64,000 nt of DNA from Isochrysis galbana (taxonomy: Eukaryota; Haptophyta; Isochrysidales; Isochrysidaceae), in assembly GCA_018136815.1 (NCBI GenBank), contig CM030936.1, positions 3,321,524-3,385,523 of the forward strand, in the 5' to 3' direction. Each line of letters starts with the position of its first letter. Position 1 is the first letter of the stretch. Of the stretch, positions 32,009 through 43,054 are shown piece after piece. Below the pieces are notes generated by a model that saw nothing but the letters and a program-made list of their open reading frames with translations, made no database searches and was not told the DNA's origin. A program made the translations under genes and the position numbers.

Positions 32009-32050
32009 TAGGGCTATCATCGGGGGACACCAATCTCTTGTCTCTTGAAT

Positions 32051-32317
32051 ACACCCCAAACCCAAACTTCAACGTGAAAATCACCACGCGAATCACGCAC
32101 GACGACCGACCGCCCGATGGCGCAAGAGATGGCCGAGGAGTCGTCCATCGGGGATCGGAACACGCCGCCTGCCACTGGAAACCTCAAACACTGAGCCCCT
32201 AGGTAGAGCGCGAGGGGACGAGCCGCAAGGCAAGTAAGTGAGATGGGGTGATAAGGGACGCGGGCGTGGCTGCTAAGTAACTCGGCAGAGCCGCGCGCGC
32301 GGTGAGAATATTAAAAG
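32051..32317 (+). mobile_element. 5'-truncated LINE tail insertion with 17-bp duplication
   Basis: A 267-bp LINE 3' end (CCACTGGAAACCTCAAAC, CCCCTAGGTAGAGCGCGAGG, GGTGAGAATATTAAAAG) is flanked by the exact 17-base repeat TCTCTTGTCTCTTGAAT at 32034-32050 and 32318-32334. This is the classic product of target-primed reverse transcription. Confidence 0.9.
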
Positions 32318-32334
32318 TCTCTTGTCTCTTGAAT

Positions 32335-33410
32335 GGAGTATGGAGTGTAGCTTAGAGACTCTCTAGAAATCGAGTTTCAGCCCCCAACTAGTTTGCAATT
32401 ATCAGCAATAGCGCGTAGTAGCCCAAAGAAAGCATGTGCTCCAAGATTAAGATTGTTTGCTCCATAACGAGTTTAAGGAGATAGAGAAGGAGGGAAAGGG
32501 GAGGGGGGAGAGACAGGAGCGAGAGCGATCGAGAGAAGCACACGCAGGAAAAGGCACCGCGATCGCATAGGCCTTCGACACAAAATGGCTTGCAGCAAGT
32601 CAACCGCTTGAGATGAGAAAACTGCACATGGCACACACCACAAGAATTGACTGAACTCAAGATGAGGTCATGTATCATGCCACATTAGTTGCATCGAGAG
32701 AACCCAGTTGTTATCGCGACTAAAATCAGTATGCCCGTGGCAACCCAGAATTGAGCATGTATGCCAGTTGTAGGGACTAAGTTGAATAAAGGAGTGCTGG
32801 ATGTGTTCGAGCTCTACTACGCAAAAAATGAACACGAAGCGCAAGTAACGGAGAAGTCGACGTGCCAACTCACGTACGTCGATGCCGTAGAAGAAATTGT
32901 GAGAACGAAGAAGTCGGCGTGCGCCACTCACGTATGCATTGATTATTAATATGAACTTTAGTGGAAGAGGAGTAAAAAGCACTACGGACTTTCATGCTTT
33001 TGTTGAAACGGAAAAGGGGCTAAAGATCTCAAGGCGCACCACAATGAGCGACATTAGTTTGCAGGATTGCGCATTCCATGGCCACGTATGTTGCTTCGAC
33101 AGCGTAGTGATGATGGCAGAATATGTCAAGGAGAGGTGATCGTTAGAGCGTCCAATCCTTGCCATCCGAGTGTTGATGAGCACAGCGCGAAAGAAAACCC
33201 CGTCATGAGAACGTCCAAGTCTTGCCATCCGAGTGTTGATGGGCACACGGCGCGAAAGAAAACAACGCGCGTTGCTTGAAGAAGCCAATGCTCGTCCAAG
33301 ATCAGAGCGAGCGGAGTCACTTCGACGAATGGAATAGCCTTAGCCACAGACTCGTTCGCTGCTGGGTTCTCTGCGAGACTGCAAGAGACAAGCAATGGAC
33401 GAAAGAGCAC
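32335..33410. other. Intergenic with a short tandem duplication
   Basis: 33138-33199 and 33206-33267 are two copies of a about 62-bp unit (CTTGCCATCCGAGTGTTGAT, CGCGAAAGAAAAC). No gene recognised. Confidence 0.55.
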
Positions 33411-35389
33411 TCAACATTTGCTCATCGAGCGCTTACGTTTCCGCGAACGGGGCTGCCGCAGCCCGTTGACATTCAAACCATACCCATGAACGGTGAGCTG
33501 AAGACTTCGATCGAGAGGCATTGGTAGCGCAACATTGTCGACAGCCCGACGCTTGAGTCCGAGGACCGCATCAACTCGCGGGCCATCTTGCGAGCCAAAA
33601 GCCCAGGCCCAAGCTCGCCCGGTGGAGTCTACGGCGACAGAGGAGTAGGAGCCAACAGCGATATTGCATATGCGGAGATGGGCGAGTGCCTCCACTTGCC
33701 GAGGCACGCGTTGGTCGCTCAAGTCTCCGTGGCCAAGCTGGCCCCGGCTGCCCGCACCCCACGAGAAGAGGGCGCCATCCTCTGTTGTGACAAGGGCATG
33801 CGAGAAGCGAGCGGCCAAGGCGCGTACTCGCCGTCCGGCGAGTGCCTTTATCTGCCTTGGCAGCAACTGATTGCGCGTGCGATCATGGCCTGCCCGCTGA
33901 GCGCGACCCCACGAGTAAAGCTTGCCATCGCGCGACAGCGCAAGGGAGAAGGTATCTCCTGCCGCGACATTCACCACCCGTACTCCGCGTAGGCCAATCA
34001 CTTCGCGCGGCCACAGCTCTTCTGCTCGTGTTCCATGACCAAGTTGTCCGTGAGAGCTCTGACCCCAAGACCATACATTGCCATCGAAATCGACAGCGAG
34101 GGAATGGCTGAACGCGGCAGAGATGGCCGTTATAACTCGATCACGGAGTGTCTCAAGACGCATAGGTGTGCTTTGCTCCTCCAGCATCCCGTGGCCAAGG
34201 AGGCGCATGGTGCCCAAGGCACGAGCGCCCCAAGAATACACAGCCCCGTCAGTAGAGAGTGCCAACGAATGAGAATCGCCTGCCGCGGCAGAAAGCATGC
34301 GCACGTCGTGCACGGCCATGACGCGCGTAGGAGATGTGGTGGTTGCATCAGAGCCGTGTCCCAGCCACGCACCGCCGCACCCCCATGAGAAGAGAGCGCC
34401 TTCCTCACTAACAGCCAAGGAGTGCTGGGTGCCAGCGGACACACTACGGAAACGAATCCCAGAGAGAGCATGAACGCGTCGCGGCGTCGGGACACCCTCG
34501 GTAAGGCTCTTGAGAATGCCGTGCCCCAGCAGGCCCTGGCTCGTCCCGTGCTGCCCATAGTGGGTGGGATGGTGATGGATGCTCTCGTCGTTCACTTGGC
34601 CATTATTGTCGTTTTGAATGGGCTCGATCGTTTGCAACTCGTGAGAGGCGGTGCTCTCATTGGGATCATCTTCAGCTGATTCAACGCCACACGAAAGCAG
34701 GTGGCCATCAATGTCAACAAAGAGGGAGTGCCATTGCCCGACTGAAACAGTGCAGGCCGAACGTTCACGCTGCGCCTCAGTGTGCAGCAATGCTTGCACC
34801 CACGAGGTCTCGCCAAGGGGCAACTTTTGTGGAAGTGTCATGCCCAGCGACGTGGCGCGCTGCCGCAGGCACTCCTCCACAAGGGATAGCGGCGTATCAT
34901 TTGGTAGCTGGCCATAGCTCAAGAAGCGGCAGACGGTCAACATCCGAGAGAGCTCGAGCACACCAAGGTGCTCCATGACCTGCATTGGGCGCATAGAAGG
35001 GAGGTCGGGACAGTGCCAGAGGGGGGAGTCGAGCGACTGCTTGGGGGCGCAGCGGAGCTCGCGAAGTCTGTGGTCACAGAGCAACTCACCTTAAGCAGAA
35101 TCTCGTTCGGCAGCAAAAGCAGGGCCACCGCCTGCCGCTCCGTGGGCTTTGCCCGGAGAGTAGCCAAGCAGCGCTGGCGTTTCTGAGCGGGCGGAGGTGC
35201 AACGTTTTTCGACAGTAGGAGGAGGCCGGGGAGCGGCTGCGGCGGTGGGCACGTCCAGCCACTGAGGACAGCAAGCACTTGCTGCGCTATCTGCACTCCG
35301 TGCTTGCGGTCCTCGCTCGAGAGCTGGCTCGAGACGAGCATGACGTCGATTGCAGCGGCCGAGAGAGAAGTGATGACTGGTGCCAGCAT
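33411..35389 (-). CDS. F-box/RCC1-repeat protein (two exons, 622 aa)
   Basis: Exon 1 is 35389-35090 and exon 2 is 34979-33411, with a 110-bp intron (AAG|GTGAGT ... CAG|GTC), phase 0. Splicing joins LLLLPNEILLK to VMEHLGVLELSRMLTVCRFL, which together make an F-box motif at about residues 88-130; neither exon shows it alone. RCC1-type repeats follow from about 170 to 590, with the usual [AVS]AG..HSLA and [GYF]SWG signatures: VSAGTQHSLAVSEEGALFSW, AAAGDSHSLALSTDGAVYSW, NVAAGDTFSLALSRDGKLYS. The tail is basic (RSRKRKRSMSKC), a possible nuclear signal. F-box proteins recruit substrates to SCF ubiquitin ligases; here the RCC1 propeller would be the binding domain. One repeat region is interrupted by an Asn/His-rich insert. 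Confidence 0.85.
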
Positions 35390-36196
35390 GGCTTGAGTGT
35401 GTGTGGGTGTACGGCGTGAAGTGTGTTGTGTGTGCGCGGTCGCCTTCGAACAAGCCCCTTAGACGCGAAGTGCGAGCGTCTAGCGGGAGAGGAGGTGGGC
35501 CCCTCGGAGAGGGAGGGGTAAGGGCGGGGGGGGGGGGGGCGGGGGGGGCGGAGGTGGAGAGGGGGGAGGTGCTGGAGGAGGGCGGAGAAACCCCGGAGGG
35601 CGGGGGAGGGGGGCGGGGGGGGGGGGGGGGGAGGCGGGGGAGGGGAGGGCGGGGGCGTGGGGGCGGCGACTCCTCGGAGGTGGAGAAGTGTAAGCGAGAA
35701 GGCCTCGAGGCGTGAGTGCGGAAGAGGCGTCGAGACGATGGGAACAATCAGGGCGAGAGACGCCCTCCCCCTCGGGGGGGCGTCCGCGCCGAGGCAGGGC
35801 TTGAGCCTCTTCGGAGATCTTGTATCTCGGCGCGAGATGGGACCGAGCACGCATGCTCCTCCCGAGGGCCACGCCGCTTGAAAAGACGCGCACCGACGAC
35901 CTCCCCGCTGCGGCTGTTTCTCGGACAACTTGAGAGAATGATGCCACCGGATATTCCTATGGTGGAAGAACGCAGACGCCAAACCTTCGGCCTGTGGGGA
36001 ACTCCGAGATGACATCTCAACCTCGTGACGCCACCCTCTCTCTCCTCCTCACGCTACCCGCCAGCACACGCCACCTGCGGCGCCGCCGCTGATCTCAGCG
36101 CCATCTCCGCGGCTACACTTGATGCGTTTGGGAGGCGAGCGATGAAACTTGGGAGCGCATCCGCGTCAACGTTTTCTTGTCGTGTGGGTAGAATCT
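35390..36196. repeat. G-rich tract and upstream region, no gene
   Basis: 35525-35660 is an almost pure GGGGCGGAGG-type tract upstream of the F-box/RCC1 gene. The frames across it are low-complexity artefacts. Confidence 0.6.
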
Positions 36197-36200
36197 TTAA

Positions 36201-37086
36201 GGTGGCAGTCGCACCGGGAGGGGGGGGGGGGGCGTTCCGGAAGTTGGCACGAGCGCTGCCGGAGCGCCGGAGCGCGTAGCCGGCGCCATGGCCGATGGCG
36301 AGGAGCCACGGAGGACCGCAGCTGAGGAGCTGAGGAGGGCAGAGAGGATGGCGTTGCACAGACTCCCACGGAGGTCATGAGGCAAGGAGAGCACGCACCG
36401 GCCACGAGGGAGATGGGCTCGCAGACGACGGATTCTGACCCCAATCTGGACGTGGCAGTCGCAGCCCGTCCACGTCGAAAGTCCAGGGGGGCTGCCACCC
36501 CTTTCGAGCTGGAAGAGGGCAGAAGACAGAAGACGAAATCGAATGCCTAGAGCCTCGTTGGAGTTCGGCTCGCCTGGCGGGCACGGCAGCCTGCGGCCGA
36601 GTAGGCTGTTGGCCCCAGTCGTGCATGCCATTCCCGTGGCTGCAGTTGACGAGCCGCCACCGCCGCCACCACCTCCTCATCCCTCCTCTGTGCCGTCGAC
36701 GCCCCCAGAGGTTCTATCTCACTCGTTCTGTGTGAAGTGTGAACGCTCGGACTCTGGCTACACAGCTGTGCCACAGATTTGCTTGTCCCCATCTCACTTT
36801 CTCACTTTACGAGCCCCATTCAACCCGATACCCTGCCAAGCGCCTCACGCAGCCCCTCTGGAGCGCGCTTCCCCGACCCACCCCCCAGGTCGGTGTGGTG
36901 GCACGAGGGTGGACTATGCGCGTGCTCGGGCAGGGGCCACATATAGGCTGGTCCCTCCAACGGCCGCACAGCGCATCCGAGCGCCCAGCATAGCCGCCAG
37001 CCGCCAGGCCCCATGGCAGCAGGAGCAGGAGGAGCCAGCACGGCCGCGCGCGCCCGGCCCCCCCCCCCATTCGTGCGACTGCCACC
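36201..37086. mobile_element. TTAA-flanked element with 14-bp terminal inverted repeats
   Basis: Perfect inverted ends GGTGGCAGTCGCAC (36201-36214) and GTGCGACTGCCACC (37073-37086) are each bordered outside by TTAA (36197-36200, 37087-37090). TTAA duplications are typical of piggyBac-type insertion. The 886-bp interior has no transposase and contains a subterminal GTGGCAGTCGCA copy near 36460. It would be a non-autonomous element if the reading is correct. Confidence 0.55.
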
Positions 37087-37291
37087 TTAATGCTGTGGGT
37101 CCGTCGCCCCGACAGCAACGGAGCCCTTACCCTTCCTTACTTATAAACAACTCCGCGTGCAGCCAACTCCTGGCGCGCGCGTACCACTGGCATACCGGCA
37201 TACCTGTCCTTCGTGGCAAGCGCTTGGAACCCAGGCTGCCCAGCGTGCCGGGCGACACACCCTAGGGCCAGGGCATCCCCTCTCCACCGCC

Positions 37292-37564
37292 ATGGCATCG
37301 CCGGGCGCGCCCGCCGAGTCGCCGGACCTGGCGCGCGCGCCGGCGCGCGCGGCGTCGAAGAAAGCGTCCCTCAAGACGAGGAGGAGGCTGGGAGCGAGCG
37401 CGGCGGGCGTCCCAGGCGACGGCGACGGGCAGGCGCGAAGGCATCATATGCAGACGGTGGGCGCGTCCCACCGCCCACCGTCCACCGTCACAGGATACGA
37501 AGAAACACGGGCCCTCGACGCCATCGCCCATATGGTATATACTACTAACACATCTGAGCGTTAG
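37292..37564 (+). CDS. Hypothetical basic ORF (90 aa)
   Basis: ATG in a CACCGCCATGGCA context, then an Ala/Arg-rich N-terminus (ARAASKKASLKTRRRLG) and an ordinary end (EETRALDAIAHMVY). It runs into repeat C. It might be the start of a retroelement ORF1 or a real small protein. Confidence 0.2.
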   Translation: MASPGAPAESPDLARAPARAASKKASLKTRRRLGASAAGVPGDGDGQARRHHMQTVGASHRPPSTVTGYEETRALDAIAHMVYTTNTSER

Positions 37565-37735
37565 TACCACTACTCCCACTAGCCCGGTACTATCACGACA
37601 CCCCTCAGCGCACCTGCCCGCACGCCTTGAAGTGGTGGCACAGACACATACACATATGCATCACTTCAAATCTCAAATCTCCCCCCCCCCCCCCCCTCGC
37701 AAACCCCCGGCGGCCCCCGGCTCCCATTATAACTA
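37550..37735 (+). repeat. Repeat C, copy 1
   Basis: Matches 44605-44780: TTAGTACCACTACTCCCACT, AGCCCGGTACTA, CCTCAGCGCACCTGCCCG and CCCGGCTCCCATT. Confidence 0.7.
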
Positions 37736-38041
37736 GGCCTTGGCAGAAATATCCAGCAAAAATATCCGCAAAATATTATCCAACAATTTACCCAAATATC
37801 CAGAAAAATATCCAGTTGTCAGTTGTGCGCTATAAATACCGCTAGCATGCCCGCGCGGTATTTTTGATTTTCGAGCCCGTTACACGTCTACGTCTACCTC
37901 ACATACACCATCATCTCCCACCACTTGTAGACTATTGGTCTATAGCTATAGCTGCTGCAGTTTTCACATACACATACCTACATTTGAAGTTTGCTACTTG
38001 GTACTTGGCACTTGCACGTCGCACGTCACACATCACGACTG
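37736..38041. other. AT-richer spacer
   Basis: ATATCCAGCAAAAATATCC-type short repeats at 37747-37820. No gene. Confidence 0.4.
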
Positions 38042-39107
38042 CTAGCGTTTGCTGCGATTGTATCGCAACATCACTGACGCTTGAACTTGGTCTGCTAAAG
38101 AGCTATCACGGTTCGCACCAAACGAGCACTGGAGTAATGAGAAGACACGTTCACAAGCAGCTGAATTGGGACTGAGACAAAAAAAAAGCAATCCTAGCTG
38201 CTTGTGCCCACATAGGGAAGCGTTTGTGATGCGATGCCCACCATTTGAGCACCGATGTAGTAAAGTCGCCGACATCTCCATGGTCAATAACAAGGCCTTG
38301 ACATGCTTGCAAATAATCTGGCAATTCATTCTTCATCCCATCGGCTATGTTTGGAATGTGGGCGAAGCAAGTGAGGGTAGCAAGCCTTTGAACCCACAAT
38401 CTATCCACCTTCCCGTGGGCGAATGATGGATTGAAGGCACGCAACAAGCCACAGATGCGATGTTGTTCTTGGCAATGGTATGGGCTAGCACAGTTGTCTG
38501 TCAGGCGATCTATCTTCGAGGTATTTGAAGGCTCCTTTCACATGGGCGACGGCCTTCTTCCATGCAATGCAGGCAAAACACACACATCCACTGCCCTCCT
38601 GATCTCATTCTCGTCGGTAATCAATAAAGAAGAACCGTCGGAGTACGTGATAGTCCATGAGGAAAGACTTGTAGCAGTCACCTTACCATGGAACCACTGA
38701 TGATGGGGTGCATCGTAGTATTCATTTGTTTCCAAACCGACAACTATTGCCTCCTTGGCTCTCAAAAGGGCAGCCACATTGGGGAAATCAGAGCACTCGC
38801 TGCCCAACCTGCGGCCGCGCTCGCGCAATCCCTCCAATGCATCGTAGACGAGTAAAATCTCTAGCCCATCACCTTCCAATTTGTAGGTTGTGGTGCACAA
38901 AATCTCGACGTCCAAAGCGAGAGCTAGTTCAATCTGGAGGTCGTTGCTCTTGCTAGCCAAGGTAGCCTTCAAGGCTGCAGTAGTTGAGTCTCCCACACCC
39001 TCCTGACGGAGCCGTTCGACAAAGCCGTGCAAATGTCCGAAATTCTCAGCGAGAGCTTTCATGACCTCCCACCTTGACCACCACCTGGTCTTAGAATAGC
39101 TCTTCAT
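38042..39107 (-). pseudogene. hAT-superfamily transposase relic
   Basis: The minus-strand pieces follow the hAT plan. 39107-38538 begins SYSKTRWWSRWEVM and continues LALDVEILCTTTYKLEGDG. 38440-38180 carries RAFNPSFAHGKVDRLWV and FTTSVLKWWASHHKRFP. 38170-38042 carries the dimerisation signature SAACERVFSLL, SSLADQVQASVMLRYN. Breaks separate the pieces; the last one sits at a run of nine T (plus-strand A run near 38178) where a single-base slip restores the frame. The middle has an insert with HHQWFHGKVTATSLSSWTIT and ITYSDGSSLL that looks like a small Tudor-type barrel, unusual for hAT. The N-terminal zinc finger and catalytic first Asp region are missing. Confidence 0.8.
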
Positions 39108-39121
39108 GGCCGTCGGGGGGG

Positions 39122-39210
39122 GGGGCTGTGTTGCCGCACGGCGACGGACCTGCGGACCTGAAGATATAAGAGCCTGGAAATCGCATCATCTAGGATGAAT
39201 GCGGAATGCG
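39122..39210 (-). repeat. Gypsy LTR-start fragment
   Basis: Minus-strand reading CGCATTCATCCTAGATGATG, ATTTCCAGGCTCTT, then GTCGCCGTGCGGC matches 1317-1385. About 88 bases of LTR start abut the truncated hAT relic. Confidence 0.75.
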
Positions 39211-40334
39211 GCAGGTAGGGGCCCGGCCGGGAGGCCTTGCACATGGGAGAGGTGGAGAGGTGGCTTGTGCTTTGTGTCTGTGTGTCCGTGAGTGGTGGTG
39301 GGTTGGATGCTCGTTGCTGTTCTTCATTCTCATTCTGCATTCTGCGAGGCAGCCTGGAGCCTGGAGCTTGTTGTGGCTGTCATGCAGTGCCGTTCGCCCG
39401 CGTCGCGTGCAAATGCGCACGCTGGCTTGCGCGCACTTGGTTGGCCGCGTCGGCGGCGCGTTGGCACTTTGGCGATAGCGGCGTGTCCATGTGTCCATGG
39501 GCTCATCGCCCGCACTGGCAGCCATGACGGCAAGAGAGGAGAGGAAGTCGGCGCGCGCTCCCTGCCCCTATCGTTTTCAACGATATACGATAGTTGCCGG
39601 CTGTTTTCTGTTTTGACTGAGTTTGGAGACGCCGGCTCCGGTGTTATTTCCCATCTAGGGCGACATCTCGTCATTGACGCACCGCGACCGTGCAAACATA
39701 TTTTTGCTCTTGGGAAAGTATAAGTATAAGTTTATGAATAAAGCTGATGTATCAGTATACTGATACTATATTCTATATTGAATACTAGTAGTAGTATAAT
39801 ATTGATACCCCATCACCATCACCATCAAGCATCAAGCATGGGGGGGGGGGGGGGGGGGAAGAAGAAGACTACTCTTGACTTTAGAGACTCGCCCAATTTT
39901 TTGGTGGGGAGCTTCATGAGCCGCGGCCAACGAGAAAACCCCAACCCAACATATTTTGTGATGACGTGAGCGAGCGAGTGACCACGAGACCAAGCTAAAA
40001 TACGTAAGCGTGGAAGAAGAGGAGAAATACAGGGGAAAGAAAGGGAAGTGGGGAGAGAAGGCGGATGCTGACGGACGGAAGGCCTCTACTCTGTGGGCGA
40101 CGGCGCACACCGGAGACGAAGAGTACGGACGGAGAGAGGTGTGAAGAGAGAGAGAAGTAGTTTTGGTGGGCCGAATCAGGAAGGAAGATCCAGAGGAGGA
40201 GGGGAGAGGAGAGGCCTTTTGATCGGTTCCATCGTCCGAACCGCGACGGGGGAGTGCGAGGAGAGCCCAGCCAGTCGAGGAGGAGCGAGAAGGGAGCGAC
40301 GAGCGGAATTTCGGCTCGCGGCACCCGGCAAGAG
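39211..40334. other. Intergenic, leader of the kinase
   Basis: TTTCCCATCTAGGG at 39650-39663 is a lone MITE-type end. A G run lies at 39840-39858. 40130-40334 is purine-rich and probably the leader of the kinase gene. Confidence 0.4.
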
Positions 40335-42324
40335 ATGTTCGACAGTCCACTCATCGGTGGCAAGTATACCAAGGTGAAGGCGATCGGGAAAGGCAGCTTT
40401 GGGACCGTCTGGCTCGTGCGTGACGGCAGCGGCTGCGTGTGCGTCATGAAGGCCATCAGTCTGCGATACCAATCGAGCGAAGAGGCGCGCCCGCCAGCCA
40501 ATTGCAAGACTATGTACCCTCAACCAAGCGGCAGGCTTGCATTCGGATCGTCTCCAGTCCGCATCGGCATAGCCAGCAGATTTCGCCGATTGTACTGTGC
40601 GCTAAGGTGATTATCAGCCAAGTATCACTCTCACCCCTCTCCTTCCCCCCTTACGTCCGCAGAAACGCGCAGCTCGCAATGAAGTGATGGTGCTGCAGCA
40701 GCTGGACCACCCGCACCTGGTGCGCTACGTGGACTCCTTCATCCAGGGAGACACTCTCTGCATTTGTATGGACTATGCGGATGCAGGCGATCTTGCTGGT
40801 GCCATATCTGATCGTGAAACTACAATGGCATTCTTCCCCAAGGCTACGGTAGTGAAATATGCGTTCCAGCTGTGCTCTGCGCTAGCGCATTGCCATCACA
40901 TTCTGAAGCTCCTTCATCGTGATATTAAGCCGGCCAACTGTTTCCTCACAAGTGGCGGGAACATTAAGCTTGGCGATTTCGGCATCTCGAAGATGTATGT
41001 GGGTACAGACGACGTCGCCCAGACCCACTGCGGCACGCCGCTCTATATGTCTCCGGAGCAGTGTCAGGGAAAACCATACTCTCGAGCTGCTGATGTGTGG
41101 GCGATGGGCGTAGTAATATGGCAGATGCTTACGCTGAAGACACCCTTTCTCGATATGCTCGGAGCTCAGCAACCAGGGATATATGTGCTGATGCGTATAA
41201 TTCAGACTCGTCGCCTACCCATGAATGGCATTCGCAAGCAGTATGGGGACGAAATCGCCGCCCTCACTGCAGCGTTGCTCTCTCAGAAGACTGAACACCG
41301 GCCGAGTATGGAAATCGCCATACGCTGGCCCATGTTTGCAAATATCTCCGGCATTGAGAACGGCTCGAGGCTTCGTCTTGAAGGCCGTCACGTGAACGCG
41401 CCAAGGCCATTTACACTCAGTCCCCAAGTAGAGCAGGCAGCCGAGGCGATCCAGAGGTCATTCAAAACGGTGAACAGGCATCGCCGTGCGCACGTCGCGG
41501 AAGTATGTCCTCCGGATCAGGTAGCGCCGAGCCCGATTCCGATGGTATCGCCAGCTCTCCAAAGAGCACTACCAAATACCGTTTGGGAACCGATTGCAGC
41601 TCCAAAAGGAGAGCCGCAGTATCAACTGGATGTGAACAAGCAGCATTTCTACACGCCGCGCGATCGAGGCGAGCCTAACGCCATAGCAAAAGCCAAGGCG
41701 CGTCTCCTCGCAGCGAGGCAAGAGTTTGCCCAAGCGGAAATCCTTCGACGTGGCCACGCGGGACTCCTTGTGGATAAAGAAGCATATGGTCCAAATCATG
41801 CAAAGGCCGCGGCGCCAAGTATCGAGAAGGTGCGCGCACCACACGTGGTATAGAAACCGTGGTGTAGAAGCCGATTTCGCATACTGGCCGTCTCTCCATA
41901 CTCGCGAGAAGGTCACGGGAAAGTTCAGCTTTGGTGTGTATCGTCAAACTGAAGTTGTGGTGAGGGGGGGGGGGGGGGGTTGTTACAGCAAGCAACTTGT
42001 GCCGATAGAGCGTGCCGTTCCGAGTTCCGAGAGGAGCACGGACTAACACAGCGACCGGTCCTTGATGCGCAGTACCATGTCACGCCGATCCGCCCAAGAC
42101 CGCTTCATCCGGAGCAGAAAGCGTGCACTCAAGAGGATCGAAGGGATGAGGCTGCAAAGCCTACCAACATGAAGGAGCCATCCCAACAAATTCGTGCTGT
42201 ACGGCTCACACCCAATGCGGTGCCCGTAGTAGGACGTCATGTGGTCGATGAGCTGCGTAGGCCCGCACGATTTGCAGCGCTCCTTGCCGCTAAGGAAGAA
42301 GGCGCAGGGCTGCGCAACGAGTGA
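40335..42324 (+). CDS. NEK-type Ser/Thr protein kinase (three exons proposed)
   Basis: The catalytic domain is complete: glycine loop IGKGSFGTVWL, ATP-binding Lys in CVMKAISL, HRDIKPANCF, GDFGISK, the activation segment THCGTPLYMSPEQ, and VWAMGVVIW. The NEVMVLQQLDHPHLVRYVDS stretch is typical of NIMA-related kinases, which act at centrosomes, cilia and mitosis. Proposed exons are 40335-40484, 40663-41829 and 42052-42324 (529 residues). The second intron is ordinary (AAG|GTGCGC ... CAG|CGA). The first needs a GC donor (GAG|GCGCGC ... CAG|AAA), since GT alternatives there do not keep the frame. The C-terminal half is Pro/Ala-rich with a helical RLLAARQEFAQAEILRRGHA. Without exon 3 the protein ends at 41853. 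Confidence 0.82.
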
Positions 42325-42799
42325 CAGCTCTACGGCGGAAGGTCTTCTATTTGTGGCGTCGGTGTGGTGAGCTCCATCGGCCTATCTATCGCGATGCCTG
42401 GTTGCAGCTCCAGCATTGTCTTGTAACTGGAATCATGCCACACAATAAGGCACCTACGTCCGAACGCCCAGTGCTGCAAGCAATCTTGCGAGCCAGTGCA
42501 GCGTGCGTGCGTGTGCTCAGAGTATGTGCGTGGTACGTACGAATGCGTGCTACGGGCGTTCCCATGGTGCGCCTCAACAGAGTCTGCGACCTCAGGTTTG
42601 GTTGTTTTTTTGCGCGCGTGCCCGCCGCGCAGAAGTTTCACTTTCTTTCATGTAGAGGTAGAAGTATATTTTGTGGTTTGTGGGGTCTGAGGAGTGTTGA
42701 TCGTTGCCTAGATTGTCGTATACGCTATCCGGGCCACCACCGGACCGGATGCGGTTCGTTCCCAAGTTGGATATGTCTGTCGCGCGGATATAATAAAAT
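42325..42799. other. Intergenic, no gene seen
   Basis: Downstream of the kinase. No recognisable feature. Confidence 0.4.
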
Positions 42800-43054
42800 C
42801 AATGAGTATTAGTGCCGCCTTAGCGGCGAGATGGCGAATGAATCGACGATAGTAGGAGCAAAGGCCGAGGAAAGATCGAACCGCTTCCAAGGAGTTGATG
42901 GATGACGGGTCGATGTCAGCGACAGCTGCGACCTTCTTCGGGTCCATCTTGAGACTTGAGACCTTCCCTCGAGACAACGTGGCCGAGGTAGGTATTCCGT
43001 AGAGGTGGCGAAAAAAACACACTTGGACATCTTGCAGCATTGGTCGTTTGCGAT
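42800..43054 (-). pseudogene. Gypsy reverse transcriptase fragment
   Basis: Minus-strand pieces in shifted frames read KCVFF, YLGHVVSREGLK, KMDPKKVAAVADI and AVRSFLGLCSYYRRFIRHLA, the conserved link between RT and RNase H in Ty3/gypsy Pol. At about 43055 it joins directly to LINE RT sequence. Confidence 0.75.

Noticed and set aside
35480-35947. Proline-rich minus-strand frames upstream of the F-box/RCC1 gene
   Set aside because: They arise from the G/C-rich tract at 35525-35660.
36543-37265. 240-codon plus-strand frame inside the TTAA element as a transposase
   Set aside because: It is Pro/Arg-rich with no DDD/DDE context or zinc-binding pattern and runs through the right terminal repeat.
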